A stretch of 64,000 nucleotides of DNA. Source: Bacteroidales bacterium. Lineage in GTDB: Bacteria; Bacteroidota; Bacteroidia; Bacteroidales; Marinilabiliaceae. Under the pieces are notes generated by a model. That model was given only the letters and a program-made list of their open reading frames with translations, did not search any database and had not been told where the DNA came from. Positions 38,169-46,393 of this stretch are shown here, piece by piece. The position numbers and the translations under genes are program-made. The stretch covers positions 1 to 64,000 of the forward strand of contig JALEMI010000020.1 in the NCBI GenBank assembly GCA_022768325.1, in the 5' to 3' direction. The first letter of the stretch is position 1. Each line of letters begins with the position of its first letter.

Positions 38169-38894
38169 ATGTACGCATTAGTCACAGGAGGAAGCCGCGG
38201 ACTTGGCCGCGCAGTGAGTGTGGCCTTGGCAAAAGAGGGCTACACGATAATCATCAACTACCGCAAGGGTCAGGCAGAGGCCGAAGAGACCCTTGCGATG
38301 GTACGCGCAGCGGGTTCGGACGGCGAGCTGTTGCCCTTTGACGTAGCCAATCGTGAAGAGGCCACGGCAGCCATTGAGGGATGGCAGAAATCTCACGCCG
38401 GTGAATACATTGCCGTCGTGGTGAACAACGCCGGCATCCGCCGCGACAACCTGATGGTCTTCATGCCATACGAGGACTGGAGCCAAGTATTGCGCATCAC
38501 CCTTGACGGCTTCTACAACGTAACGCAGCCCCTACTCCAGCCGATGCTGATTAAGAAATGGGGCCGCATTGTCAACATGGTATCGCTGAGCGGACTTAAG
38601 GGCCTGCCGGGTCAGACCAACTACTCGGCATCGAAGGGTGGCCTCATTGCCGCCACGAAGGCATTGGCACAAGAGGTGGCACGAAAGGGCGTGACCGTCA
38701 ACGCCGTAGCCCCCGGCTTCATACACTCGGACATGACGAAAGACCTTGACGAGGCGAGCCTGAAGAAGACCATCCCCGCCAACCGCTTTGGCGAGCCTGA
38801 GGAAGTGGCCGACCTCGTGGCATTCCTTGCCTCGGAGAAAGCTGGCTACATTACGGGCGAAGTCATCTCGATAAACGGCGGTTTATACACCTAA
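38169..38894 (+). CDS. 3-oxoacyl-ACP reductase (FabG-like SDR)
   Basis: 'VTGGSRGLGRAVSVALA', 'NNAGIRRDNLM', 'NYSASKGGLIAATKALAQEVA'. Confidence 0.92.
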   Translation: MYALVTGGSRGLGRAVSVALAKEGYTIIINYRKGQAEAEETLAMVRAAGSDGELLPFDVANREEATAAIEGWQKSHAGEYIAVVVNNAGIRRDNLMVFMPYEDWSQVLRITLDGFYNVTQPLLQPMLIKKWGRIVNMVSLSGLKGLPGQTNYSASKGGLIAATKALAQEVARKGVTVNAVAPGFIHSDMTKDLDEASLKKTIPANRFGEPEEVADLVAFLASEKAGYITGEVISINGGLYT

Positions 38895-38897
38895 GCC

Positions 38898-39146
38898 GTG
38901 GCTGACACAACGGACGTAGACGCCAGGCTTCGGAAGGCATTGGGATCGGAATTTGAAATTGCCGAGAGCCTGATGAGTGACGACGCCGACCTGGTCGGGA
39001 CGCTTGGCATAGACAGCCTCGACATGGTCGACCTGGCCATAGTCGTGCAGAGCGAGTTTGGCGTCAAGCTGAGTCGCGAAGAGATGGTCAAAGCGAAGAC
39101 ACTTGGCGACCTCAAGACATTAATAGCGAGCAAACTTAATGGCTGA
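38898..39146 (+). CDS. acyl carrier protein
   Basis: 'LVGTLGIDSLDMVDLAIVVQSEFGVKL' phosphopantetheine DSL site. Confidence 0.9.
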   Translation: MADTTDVDARLRKALGSEFEIAESLMSDDADLVGTLGIDSLDMVDLAIVVQSEFGVKLSREEMVKAKTLGDLKTLIASKLNG

Positions 39147-40053
39147 GACGGCGAAACAGAAATGGAACGGACAGTCGCGCGGCGGCACGTTCGGCACATG
39201 GTGTTTCGTCATGTTGGTACGGCACGCGGGGTTGGGGGCGGCGTATGCCCTCCTGGCTCTTGTCGTGCCGTATTTTGTTGTCTTTGCACCCAGAGCAACA
39301 CGGGCCACGTGGCGTTTTTGCCGAAGGATTCGCGGGCTGGGCGTGTGGCGTTCGGTTGTTGAAATCTTCGGGACTTATTACGCCTTTGGGCAGTGCATAA
39401 TTGACAAAATAGCCATTGGTCAGGGCCTCTCGGCTCAATATCATTATGAGATTGAGGGTGAGGAGGAGATAGACGGGCTATTTGTGGACGGCGACAAAGG
39501 GGAATGTGTTGCCGCCATCTTTGTGGGCGGGCACATTGGGTCGTGGGAGTGCGGCGCGCCATTCTTTGCCCGATTTGGCAAGCGGATGAACGTGACGATC
39601 TTCAACAACGAGCATGAAGAGATAGAGAGCGTCATTGAGCGCGAGAGCCAAGGGCGGAGCTTCAACCTAATCCCCTTGAAACGCGACTGGCTTGAGAGCA
39701 TCATGGAAATCAAGGGAGCGTTGGACAGAGGAGAATTTGTCTGTTTCATGGGCGACCGATACATGACGGGATCTCCGACGCGGGTATTGGACTTCATGGG
39801 TCATAAGGCCCGATTTACCAATGGGCCTTTTGACGTATGCTCGGCCTTGCGAGTGCCGATGGCCTTCTTCTTCGTGATGCGCGAGAGCGGGCGTCGATAC
39901 CGGATATTTTTCAAGGTATTGAAAAACGAGAGCGGGCGGCGTGCCGACGCGAAGGCCTTGCAGAGCGCATTTGTAGAACAATTGGAGCGGATGGTGCTAC
40001 GGTATCCTCGCCAATGGTTCAACTTCTACGACTATTTTGACATTGAAAATTAA
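39139..40053 (+). CDS. LpxL/HtrB-type lysophospholipid acyltransferase family protein
   Basis: 'IFVGGHIGSWECGAPFFARFGKRMNVTIFNNEHEE', 'GEFVCFMGDRYMTGSPTRVLDFMGHKARFTNGPF'. Confidence 0.85.
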   Translation: MAETAKQKWNGQSRGGTFGTWCFVMLVRHAGLGAAYALLALVVPYFVVFAPRATRATWRFCRRIRGLGVWRSVVEIFGTYYAFGQCIIDKIAIGQGLSAQYHYEIEGEEEIDGLFVDGDKGECVAAIFVGGHIGSWECGAPFFARFGKRMNVTIFNNEHEEIESVIERESQGRSFNLIPLKRDWLESIMEIKGALDRGEFVCFMGDRYMTGSPTRVLDFMGHKARFTNGPFDVCSALRVPMAFFFVMRESGRRYRIFFKVLKNESGRRADAKALQSAFVEQLERMVLRYPRQWFNFYDYFDIEN

Positions 40054-40065
40054 AACATTAGAGAG

Positions 40066-40488
40066 ATGATATTGGACGGCAAAGAGCAGATTTGCGGATA
40101 CATACCCCAGCGCGAGCCCATCGTAATGGTGGACAAGCTGTACAGCTTTGAATCGGACCGGAGCGAGACGGGCCTGACCGTGGACGGGGCAAGCATCTTC
40201 GTGGAAGACGGTCGGCTGATGGACGGCGCCCTGATTGAGCACACGGCTCAGAGCGGCGCGTTGCACATTGGTTACGACTGCGTCATGCGCGGGCTGAACG
40301 TGCCCATTGGCCTGATTGGCGCGATAAACAAATACACCATCTCGCGATTGCCTCGCGTGGGCGAGAGCATCAGGACGAGCATTGCCATTGAGGCCAAGGT
40401 GGGCGACGTGAGCCTGATAGGGATAACGGTACGCGTGGGCGACGAAGTGATTGCCCAAGGGAAAATGAAAGTAGCGACTCCGCAATAA
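40066..40488 (+). CDS. hot-dog fold 3-hydroxyacyl-ACP dehydratase-like (ApeP/FabZ-like)
   Basis: 'ICGYIPQREPIVMVDKLYSFES...GALIEHTAQSGALHIGY'. Confidence 0.8.
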   Translation: MILDGKEQICGYIPQREPIVMVDKLYSFESDRSETGLTVDGASIFVEDGRLMDGALIEHTAQSGALHIGYDCVMRGLNVPIGLIGAINKYTISRLPRVGESIRTSIAIEAKVGDVSLIGITVRVGDEVIAQGKMKVATPQ

Positions 40489-40492
40489 GGCG

Positions 40493-40942
40493 ATGATAAC
40501 CAAGCGATTGAAGCTCCACGAGGCGGCCTTGACGGACAGGATAGAACTGACCGTGCGGTTTAGCGAAGTGGACATGATGAAGGTGGCGTGGCACGGCAGC
40601 TACGTCGCCTTTTTGGAAGACGGGCGCGAACACTTTGGTATCACGTACCCTGGCGTTGGCTACGCGGACTACTTCCGGACGGGATATGTGGCCCCGGTGG
40701 TGAACCTGAACATTGACTACCGACAGAGCCTCCGTTGCGGCGACAGGGCGATTGTAGAGACGCGATACATATACTCAGAAGGCGCAAAACTGATATTTGA
40801 ATACGTCGTATACCGTAAATCGGACATGGCCATAATGGCCGTAGCGCAGACAACGCAGCTATTCATGACGGCCGAGGGCGAGATTCAGTACGCCGACCCG
40901 GACTTCTTCGTTGAATGGAAAAAGCGTTGGCTGAACAAATAG
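40493..40942 (+). CDS. acyl-CoA/acyl-ACP thioesterase (4HBT family)
   Basis: 'ELTVRFSEVDMMKVAWHGSYVAFLEDGREHFG' 4HBT pattern. Confidence 0.82.
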   Translation: MITKRLKLHEAALTDRIELTVRFSEVDMMKVAWHGSYVAFLEDGREHFGITYPGVGYADYFRTGYVAPVVNLNIDYRQSLRCGDRAIVETRYIYSEGAKLIFEYVVYRKSDMAIMAVAQTTQLFMTAEGEIQYADPDFFVEWKKRWLNK

Positions 40943-40943
40943 G

Positions 40944-42641
40944 ATGAAAACGTACGTCGGCCTGCACAAGAGCCTCATAAGCGGATATGGCGAAAACATG
41001 AGCGACACCCTTGCCAAGATGGGCGAAGGGCGCACGGCATTGCGTCGTCAAGAGTGGGACGACGGGACGACATATTTTGCCCAACAGGCCACCAACAGAC
41101 AAGCGACAGAGAGCCTCTCGCGGCTTGAAGCCATGGGTGTTGACGCACTGAAGAACTGCATGGAGGGCAACGGATGGACGGCAACGGATGGCCGCCGGAC
41201 GGGCATAATAATCTCAACGACAAAGGGCAACATTGCCGAAGCACGGACATCGGCACCTGAAGAGGCGTCGCGCATATTCATATACGAAATGGCGAAGCGG
41301 ATCTGCCGCGCAGCGGGGATTGGGGCTGAGCCAATCGTGATATGCAACGCATGCATCTCGGGCGTCGCGGCAACCATTGTGGCGTCGCGGCTTATCAGGT
41401 GCGGGGAGTATGACGACATCTTTGTTGTTGGGTTGGACGAATCGAGCCGCTTTGTCACGAGCGGCTTCTTGGGCTTCCGTTCGGTGAGCGCGAGGCCTTG
41501 CGTACCCTACGACGCGCGGCGTGACGGGCTTAGCCTGGGCGAAGCGGCGGGGAGCATCTTATTCACCAACAGAGCCACGGGCGGAGCAGAGACCGTGATT
41601 GAGGGTGGAGCGTTGAGCAACGACGCCAACCACATATCCGGGCCATCGCGTACGGGCGAGCCATTGGCGGAAGCAATCCGCAGGGCCGTAGGTCAGAGCC
41701 ATAGGCGGGCGGAAGAGGTAGCCTTTGTAAACGCCCACGGGACTGGCACAGCGTATAACGACGAGATGGAGGCCAAAGCCATTGACCTTGCGGGAATGGC
41801 GGGAAGCCCTGTTAACAGCTTGAAACCGTATCTGGGCCACACACTGGGCGCATCGGGTCTGATAGAGCTGATGGTATGCGACGACGAACTGCATCGCGGG
41901 GAGATATTGCCCACACTGGGCTTTGAGACCCTCGGGGTGAGCAAAAGCCTGAAAGTGAGTGGCGAGCCTCAGAAAATCGAAGGCACATATTGCGTCAAGA
42001 CGGCCTCTGGATTTGGGGGATGTAACGCCGCCGTCGTCATGAGCAAAGGATGTGACGGTCGGGACGTTGACGCGTGTCGGGACGTTGAGCTGAGCACAGT
42101 CCGAAGCGTGGACATCCGCGGCGGGAGAATACTCGTGGACGGGCTGGACGCATTGGGCGACGGGCGTGAACGGGACTTTGACAGCCTTGTGCGCGACGCG
42201 TATCACAACCTTGACGCCCCGAACCTCAAGTTTTTCAAGATGGACGACCTTTGTAAAATGGGGTATCTTGGGGCTGAGTACCTGTTGCGGGATGTTGAGC
42301 TCGGCGAGGACGAGCGGCGTGACATGGCGATAATGATGGCCAATCGTTCCGGCTCATTGGACACCGACATCGCGTATATCCGCCAAATGGAGGACGGGAC
42401 GGCAAGCCCCGCGAAATTTGTATACACACTTCCGAACATCGTAATTGGCGAGATAAGCATCCGCCATAAGATACACGGCGAGAGCCTCTTCGTGATCATG
42501 CCACAGCGCGACGACGAGAAATTGCGCCGCATTGGCACGAAGATGCTCGACATGAGCCGCACAAAAAAGGCCATATTCGGATGGTGCGAGAAATTGGCCG
42601 ACAGATATGAACTACACATCGAACTAATAGAAACCAACTAA
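40944..42641 (+). CDS. beta-ketoacyl synthase with C-terminal extension
   Basis: Cys-His-His triad: 'CNACISGVAAT', 'VNAHGTGTAYND', 'LKPYLGHTLGASG'; about 200 aa beyond the KS domain. Confidence 0.88.
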   Translation: MKTYVGLHKSLISGYGENMSDTLAKMGEGRTALRRQEWDDGTTYFAQQATNRQATESLSRLEAMGVDALKNCMEGNGWTATDGRRTGIIISTTKGNIAEARTSAPEEASRIFIYEMAKRICRAAGIGAEPIVICNACISGVAATIVASRLIRCGEYDDIFVVGLDESSRFVTSGFLGFRSVSARPCVPYDARRDGLSLGEAAGSILFTNRATGGAETVIEGGALSNDANHISGPSRTGEPLAEAIRRAVGQSHRRAEEVAFVNAHGTGTAYNDEMEAKAIDLAGMAGSPVNSLKPYLGHTLGASGLIELMVCDDELHRGEILPTLGFETLGVSKSLKVSGEPQKIEGTYCVKTASGFGGCNAAVVMSKGCDGRDVDACRDVELSTVRSVDIRGGRILVDGLDALGDGRERDFDSLVRDAYHNLDAPNLKFFKMDDLCKMGYLGAEYLLRDVELGEDERRDMAIMMANRSGSLDTDIAYIRQMEDGTASPAKFVYTLPNIVIGEISIRHKIHGESLFVIMPQRDDEKLRRIGTKMLDMSRTKKAIFGWCEKLADRYELHIELIETN

Positions 42642-42651
42642 CTATCGGAAA

Positions 42652-42912
42652 ATGGAAAACTTCACGAAAGAGAAACTGAAAGAGCAAATAATACAAACCC
42701 TTAATCTTGAAGACATTACGGCAGAGGACATTGAGGACGACGCCCCGCTCTTTGGCGAGGGACTTGGGTTGGACTCAATCGACGCGCTGGAGCTGATATT
42801 GCTCTTGGAGCGGGAGTATGGCATCAAACTCGCCACGGCCGCTGAGGCTCGGCCAATCTTCAAGTCGGTGAGCGCGATGGCTGAATATATTGGTCAACAC
42901 TCGAAGAAATAG
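42652..42912 (+). CDS. acyl carrier protein
   Basis: 'LFGEGLGLDSIDALELILLLEREYGIKL' DSI phosphopantetheine site. Confidence 0.92.
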   Translation: MENFTKEKLKEQIIQTLNLEDITAEDIEDDAPLFGEGLGLDSIDALELILLLEREYGIKLATAAEARPIFKSVSAMAEYIGQHSKK

Positions 42913-44107
42913 ACCACCACTGGGCAAGATGGCGCACGGGAGAGTGAGGATAATAGGCATGGGCGCAGTGAGCGCCATTGGCGCGGGGCTTGACGCGACG
43001 CTTGAATCATTGCGCGCGGGGCGTAGCGGCATTGGCGACATGAGGCACTGCGTGAGCCACCTTGGCGTACCCGTGGGCGAAGTGGACCTGACGGACATGG
43101 AGATGGCTCGGGAATTGGGCATGGAGGCGGGAGCGCATGGGCGCACCACACTATTGGCCACCATGGCCGCCCGGGAAGCCATTGAGAACGCGGGATTGGA
43201 CACAGCCTCCCTCGGGAAGACGGCACTCATCTCGGCCACGACGACGGGCGGAATGCGCGAGACACCACTATTCTACGCGCCATTTGCCGACGACAATGGG
43301 CGGGGGCGGCTACGTCACGCATGGCGACATCCGACATCGAACCATACCGACGAAATGGCGGAAGCCTTGGGAATTGGCGGATGGCGGACAACCATCAGCA
43401 CCGCCTGCTCAAGTGGGGCTAACGCCATAATGACCGGCGCGATGATGATTGAAACAGGGATGGCGGAGACCGTCATTGCCGGCGGAGCGGACTCGCTCTG
43501 CGCCTTCACCCTTGGGGGCTTCAACTCGTTGAAGATATTGAGCGGCGACGCTTGTCACCCCCTGAGCGAGGGGCGCGACGGTCTTAACCTTGGCGAGGGT
43601 GCGGCGTACATCGTGATGACAGCCGACGACAGCCGGAAGGCCACGGGATGGCTATCGGGATGGAGCAACGCCAACGACGCACACCATCAGACGGCGATGA
43701 GCGACGAAGGGAGAGGATGTCAGAAGGCGATGCGCGAGGCGATGAAGAGGGCCAAGGTGACACCGGCGGAAATTGGATACATAAACCTCCACGGGACAGC
43801 CACGCCGAACAACGACGCGACGGAAATGGCGGCCATAGAGAGCGTATGGGGTGGCGAAATGCCGCTATTCGGGTCGACAAAAGGGCTTACGGGGCATACG
43901 CTTGCCGCAGCTGGGGCGTTGGAGGCCGTGTTTTGCCTATTGGGACTGCGCGAAGGCGTGGCGTGGGCGAGCGCGGGCCTCACGACACCCATGGCGGGAC
44001 ACACATCGGCATTGAGAGAGAACAAGGCCACGGAGAGCGAGTACGCATTGAGTAACTCGTTGGGCTTTGGAGGCAACTGCACGGTATTAATACTTAGGAA
44101 AGCATGA
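42890..44107 (+). CDS. beta-ketoacyl-ACP synthase (KASII-like)
   Basis: 'TISTACSSGANAIMTGAMMIE', 'NLHGTATPNNDATEMAAI', 'STKGLTGHTLAAAGALEAVF'; functional start likely MAHGRVRIIGMGAV. Confidence 0.92.
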   Translation: MVNTRRNRPPLGKMAHGRVRIIGMGAVSAIGAGLDATLESLRAGRSGIGDMRHCVSHLGVPVGEVDLTDMEMARELGMEAGAHGRTTLLATMAAREAIENAGLDTASLGKTALISATTTGGMRETPLFYAPFADDNGRGRLRHAWRHPTSNHTDEMAEALGIGGWRTTISTACSSGANAIMTGAMMIETGMAETVIAGGADSLCAFTLGGFNSLKILSGDACHPLSEGRDGLNLGEGAAYIVMTADDSRKATGWLSGWSNANDAHHQTAMSDEGRGCQKAMREAMKRAKVTPAEIGYINLHGTATPNNDATEMAAIESVWGGEMPLFGSTKGLTGHTLAAAGALEAVFCLLGLREGVAWASAGLTTPMAGHTSALRENKATESEYALSNSLGFGGNCTVLILRKA

Positions 44108-44820
44108 GCAGTGGCGGGATGAGCATATTGTCGGCTACGCGATACACGGAAGCGACGGACATAAAGGGGTTGATTGCGGACGCTGGGACACGGCGGCGCA
44201 TGAGCCGCTTGATAAAGATGGGCGTCGCGACGGGAATGGATTGCCTCGTGAAGGGGGGCATTGGTTGTCCTGACGCGATTGTGTGCGCCACGGGGTATGG
44301 ATTCCTGGCCGACTCGGAGAAGCTGTTGGGTCAGATGGTATCGGCGGGAGAAGAGATGATGTCCCCCACCCCATTCATGCAATCGACCTTTAACTCCATT
44401 GGGAGCAGCATAGCCATCATGACCGGAAGTCAGGGCGCGAACATGACGTTTGCCGATGGATGGAGGTCGGTTGGCGCGGCATTGGTGTTCTGCCAAATGC
44501 TTATTACGAGCGGCGAGGCGGAGACCGTGCTTCTCGTGGCTGGGGACGAGCTGACCCCTACCCTACGCACAATTGTGGACCGGATGGGCTGCGCGAGACA
44601 TGGGATTGCGGCTGGCGAAGGCGTGGCGGCAGTCCTGATGGGGCGTGAAGGGGGCATAGGTACGATTGAGGAAATCTGTCCGACAACGGAGAGATGGCCA
44701 ATTGAGAAAAGCGACTGGGCATTTCCGACGGCAAGCGCGATGCGCCTTCTTGACGCGATAGAACGAAAAGAGACTACAACATACGAAACGACAGGAGCAA
44801 AATGCAGAATTGGATTTTAA
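44104..44820 (+). CDS. beta-ketoacyl synthase chain-length-factor-like protein
   Basis: 'STFNSIGSSIAIMTGSQGANMTFADGWRSVGAALVFCQMLITSGEAETVLLVAGDE': KS N-terminal fold with catalytic Cys absent. Confidence 0.78.
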   Translation: MSSGGMSILSATRYTEATDIKGLIADAGTRRRMSRLIKMGVATGMDCLVKGGIGCPDAIVCATGYGFLADSEKLLGQMVSAGEEMMSPTPFMQSTFNSIGSSIAIMTGSQGANMTFADGWRSVGAALVFCQMLITSGEAETVLLVAGDELTPTLRTIVDRMGCARHGIAAGEGVAAVLMGREGGIGTIEEICPTTERWPIEKSDWAFPTASAMRLLDAIERKETTTYETTGAKCRIGF

Positions 44821-45458
44821 CGGCGGCCATAGTATTGGCTGTTGGAGTCTTGGGATTTTGGGTGTATGCCTCGGCCTCGATTAGCAGCGGTGTATTCATT
44901 GACGCGCAATGCGAGATTGAGCCGAGCGAGGGAATCTTGCTGACCTTTGACGACGGGCCGGACCCGGAGATGACGCCCAAAGTGTTGGACGTGCTCGACA
45001 GACATGGGCAGAAGGCGATATTCTTCGTCATTGGGGAGAAAGTGGACGCGCATCCTGAGATTGTGAGGGAGATTGTGCGTCGTGGGCATCAGGTGGGGAA
45101 TCATACATATAGCCACTCGCCATACGCCAACTTCTTGGGACGTGAACACTTGGAGGAGGAGATCCGAAAATGTGGCGATGCTGTGGAGCGGGCATGCGGA
45201 GTCAGGCCGACATTGTTTCGTCCGCCGCTGGGCATCTGTACGCACTTTATGGCATCGGCATTGCGGAATACGGGGTATAGGGCCGTAGGTTGGAGCGTCC
45301 GCTCATTTGACACTTGCGACGACCCTCGTGAGGAGGTTTTGGAGCGTGTGGTGGAGGAGATGGGGCCAGGGGCTATTGTCTTGCTGCACGACAGGTTGGA
45401 GAGAGCTGACTGGTTGGCGGAGAGCGTGTTGAGGGAGTGGGAGAAGAGAGTAAAATAG
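44802..45458 (+). CDS. polysaccharide deacetylase family protein, membrane-anchored
   Basis: 'ILLTFDDGPDPEMTPKVLDVLDRHGQKAIFFVIG', 'RRGHQVGNHTYSHSPY', 'FRPPLG'. Confidence 0.9.
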   Translation: MQNWILTAAIVLAVGVLGFWVYASASISSGVFIDAQCEIEPSEGILLTFDDGPDPEMTPKVLDVLDRHGQKAIFFVIGEKVDAHPEIVREIVRRGHQVGNHTYSHSPYANFLGREHLEEEIRKCGDAVERACGVRPTLFRPPLGICTHFMASALRNTGYRAVGWSVRSFDTCDDPREEVLERVVEEMGPGAIVLLHDRLERADWLAESVLREWEKRVK

Positions 45459-45470
45459 CGAAATAACACA

Positions 45471-45640
45471 TTCCGCTGCGCTTTCGGCCTGGCACACCCG
45501 CTACGCTCTATGGGTGGGTGTATCCGCTTCGCTTTCGACCTGGCACAGCAGCTTCACTCTACGGCCTGGCACACCCGCTTCGCGTGTGTACCAGGTTACT
45601 GAGGTATGGCCCTTCGGGCCAGTCCAGGGTTGGGGACTGG
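45471..45640 (+). repeat. interspersed hairpin repeat, copy B1
   Basis: GGCCTGGCACACCCGCTTCGCGTGTGTACCAGGTTACTGAGGTATGGCCCTTCGGGCCAG plus upstream 25-bp-like units. Confidence 0.9.
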
Positions 45641-45660
45641 GGAGAGGCTGATGGCTCTCT

Positions 45661-45840
45661 GGTCGGGCGGACCCGCTGCGCTTTCGGTCTGGGCATATCC
45701 GCTGCGCTTTAGGGTGGGGTCTCCTGCTGCGCTCTATGGGTGAGTGTATCCGCTGCGCTTTCGGTCTGGTCCACCCGCTGCGCGTGTGTACCAGGTTACG
45801 GATGGTATGGCTTTTCGGGCCGGTAGTGGGTGGGACTGGG
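45661..45840 (+). repeat. interspersed hairpin repeat, copy B2 (diverged)
   Basis: Multiple CCGCTGCGCTTTCGGTCTGG units then GCGTGTGTACCAGGTTACGGATGGTATGGCTTTTCGGGCC. Confidence 0.85.
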
Positions 45841-45883
45841 GGAGGCGTGAGGAAGGTGATGATGACGTGGTTTATTGTCGGAG

Positions 45884-46387
45884 TTAAATTGCCTCGGAGC
45901 AAATGGCGATTACGTCGACAAGCCAATGTTGCGACTGGCAGGCCAGCGGTTTCTGAAGAGTACGAGCGACGGAAGAACAGCTGGCGAAAGCAACAATTAG
46001 CCATTTCAGATAAGCAGACACGTCGGGGATAACGTCGGAGGAGACATCGGACAAGAGGCTAAAGGCTGGGGACAAGAACGAAGCCACCAATAGCAACACG
46101 GTAACGACTTCACTAAGGCGCAGAGTGGCAAGGCACTTACGCAGACGATATTTGACGGAGGTGAGAGAGTTTTCCATTTCGCTTCGTTCTTCTGAGGTAA
46201 ACACTGTTGCGAGTTTATGGGCCACATCTTTGGGGTTTTGCGTCCCCCTTGTGAGAATGAGTTTGTGATGTGGTGGTTCGCTATGAGTATATACCATTTG
46301 GAGGCGATAGGTAAACGGGAATTGCAGAAAAAATGAGATGCGGAATCGTTGGGGGATTCCGCATCTCGTGGGATGATTGGCGGGCAA
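45884..46387 (-). CDS. hypothetical membrane protein (real start uncertain, possibly MENSLTSVKYRLRK)
   Basis: ORF with two hydrophobic segments 'VVTVLLLVASFLSPAFSLL' and 'YLKWLIVAFASCSSVA'; N-terminal part of ORF overlaps a terminator so is unlikely coding. Confidence 0.3.
   Translation of the reverse strand: MPANHPTRCGIPQRFRISFFLQFPFTYRLQMVYTHSEPPHHKLILTRGTQNPKDVAHKLATVFTSEERSEMENSLTSVKYRLRKCLATLRLSEVVTVLLLVASFLSPAFSLLSDVSSDVIPDVSAYLKWLIVAFASCSSVARTLQKPLACQSQHWLVDVIAICSEAI
46335..46367 (-). terminator. intrinsic terminator downstream of parC
   Basis: GAGATGCGGAATC/GATTCCGCATCTC followed by ATTTTTTCTG on minus strand. Confidence 0.85.
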
Positions 46388-46393
46388 GACGCT

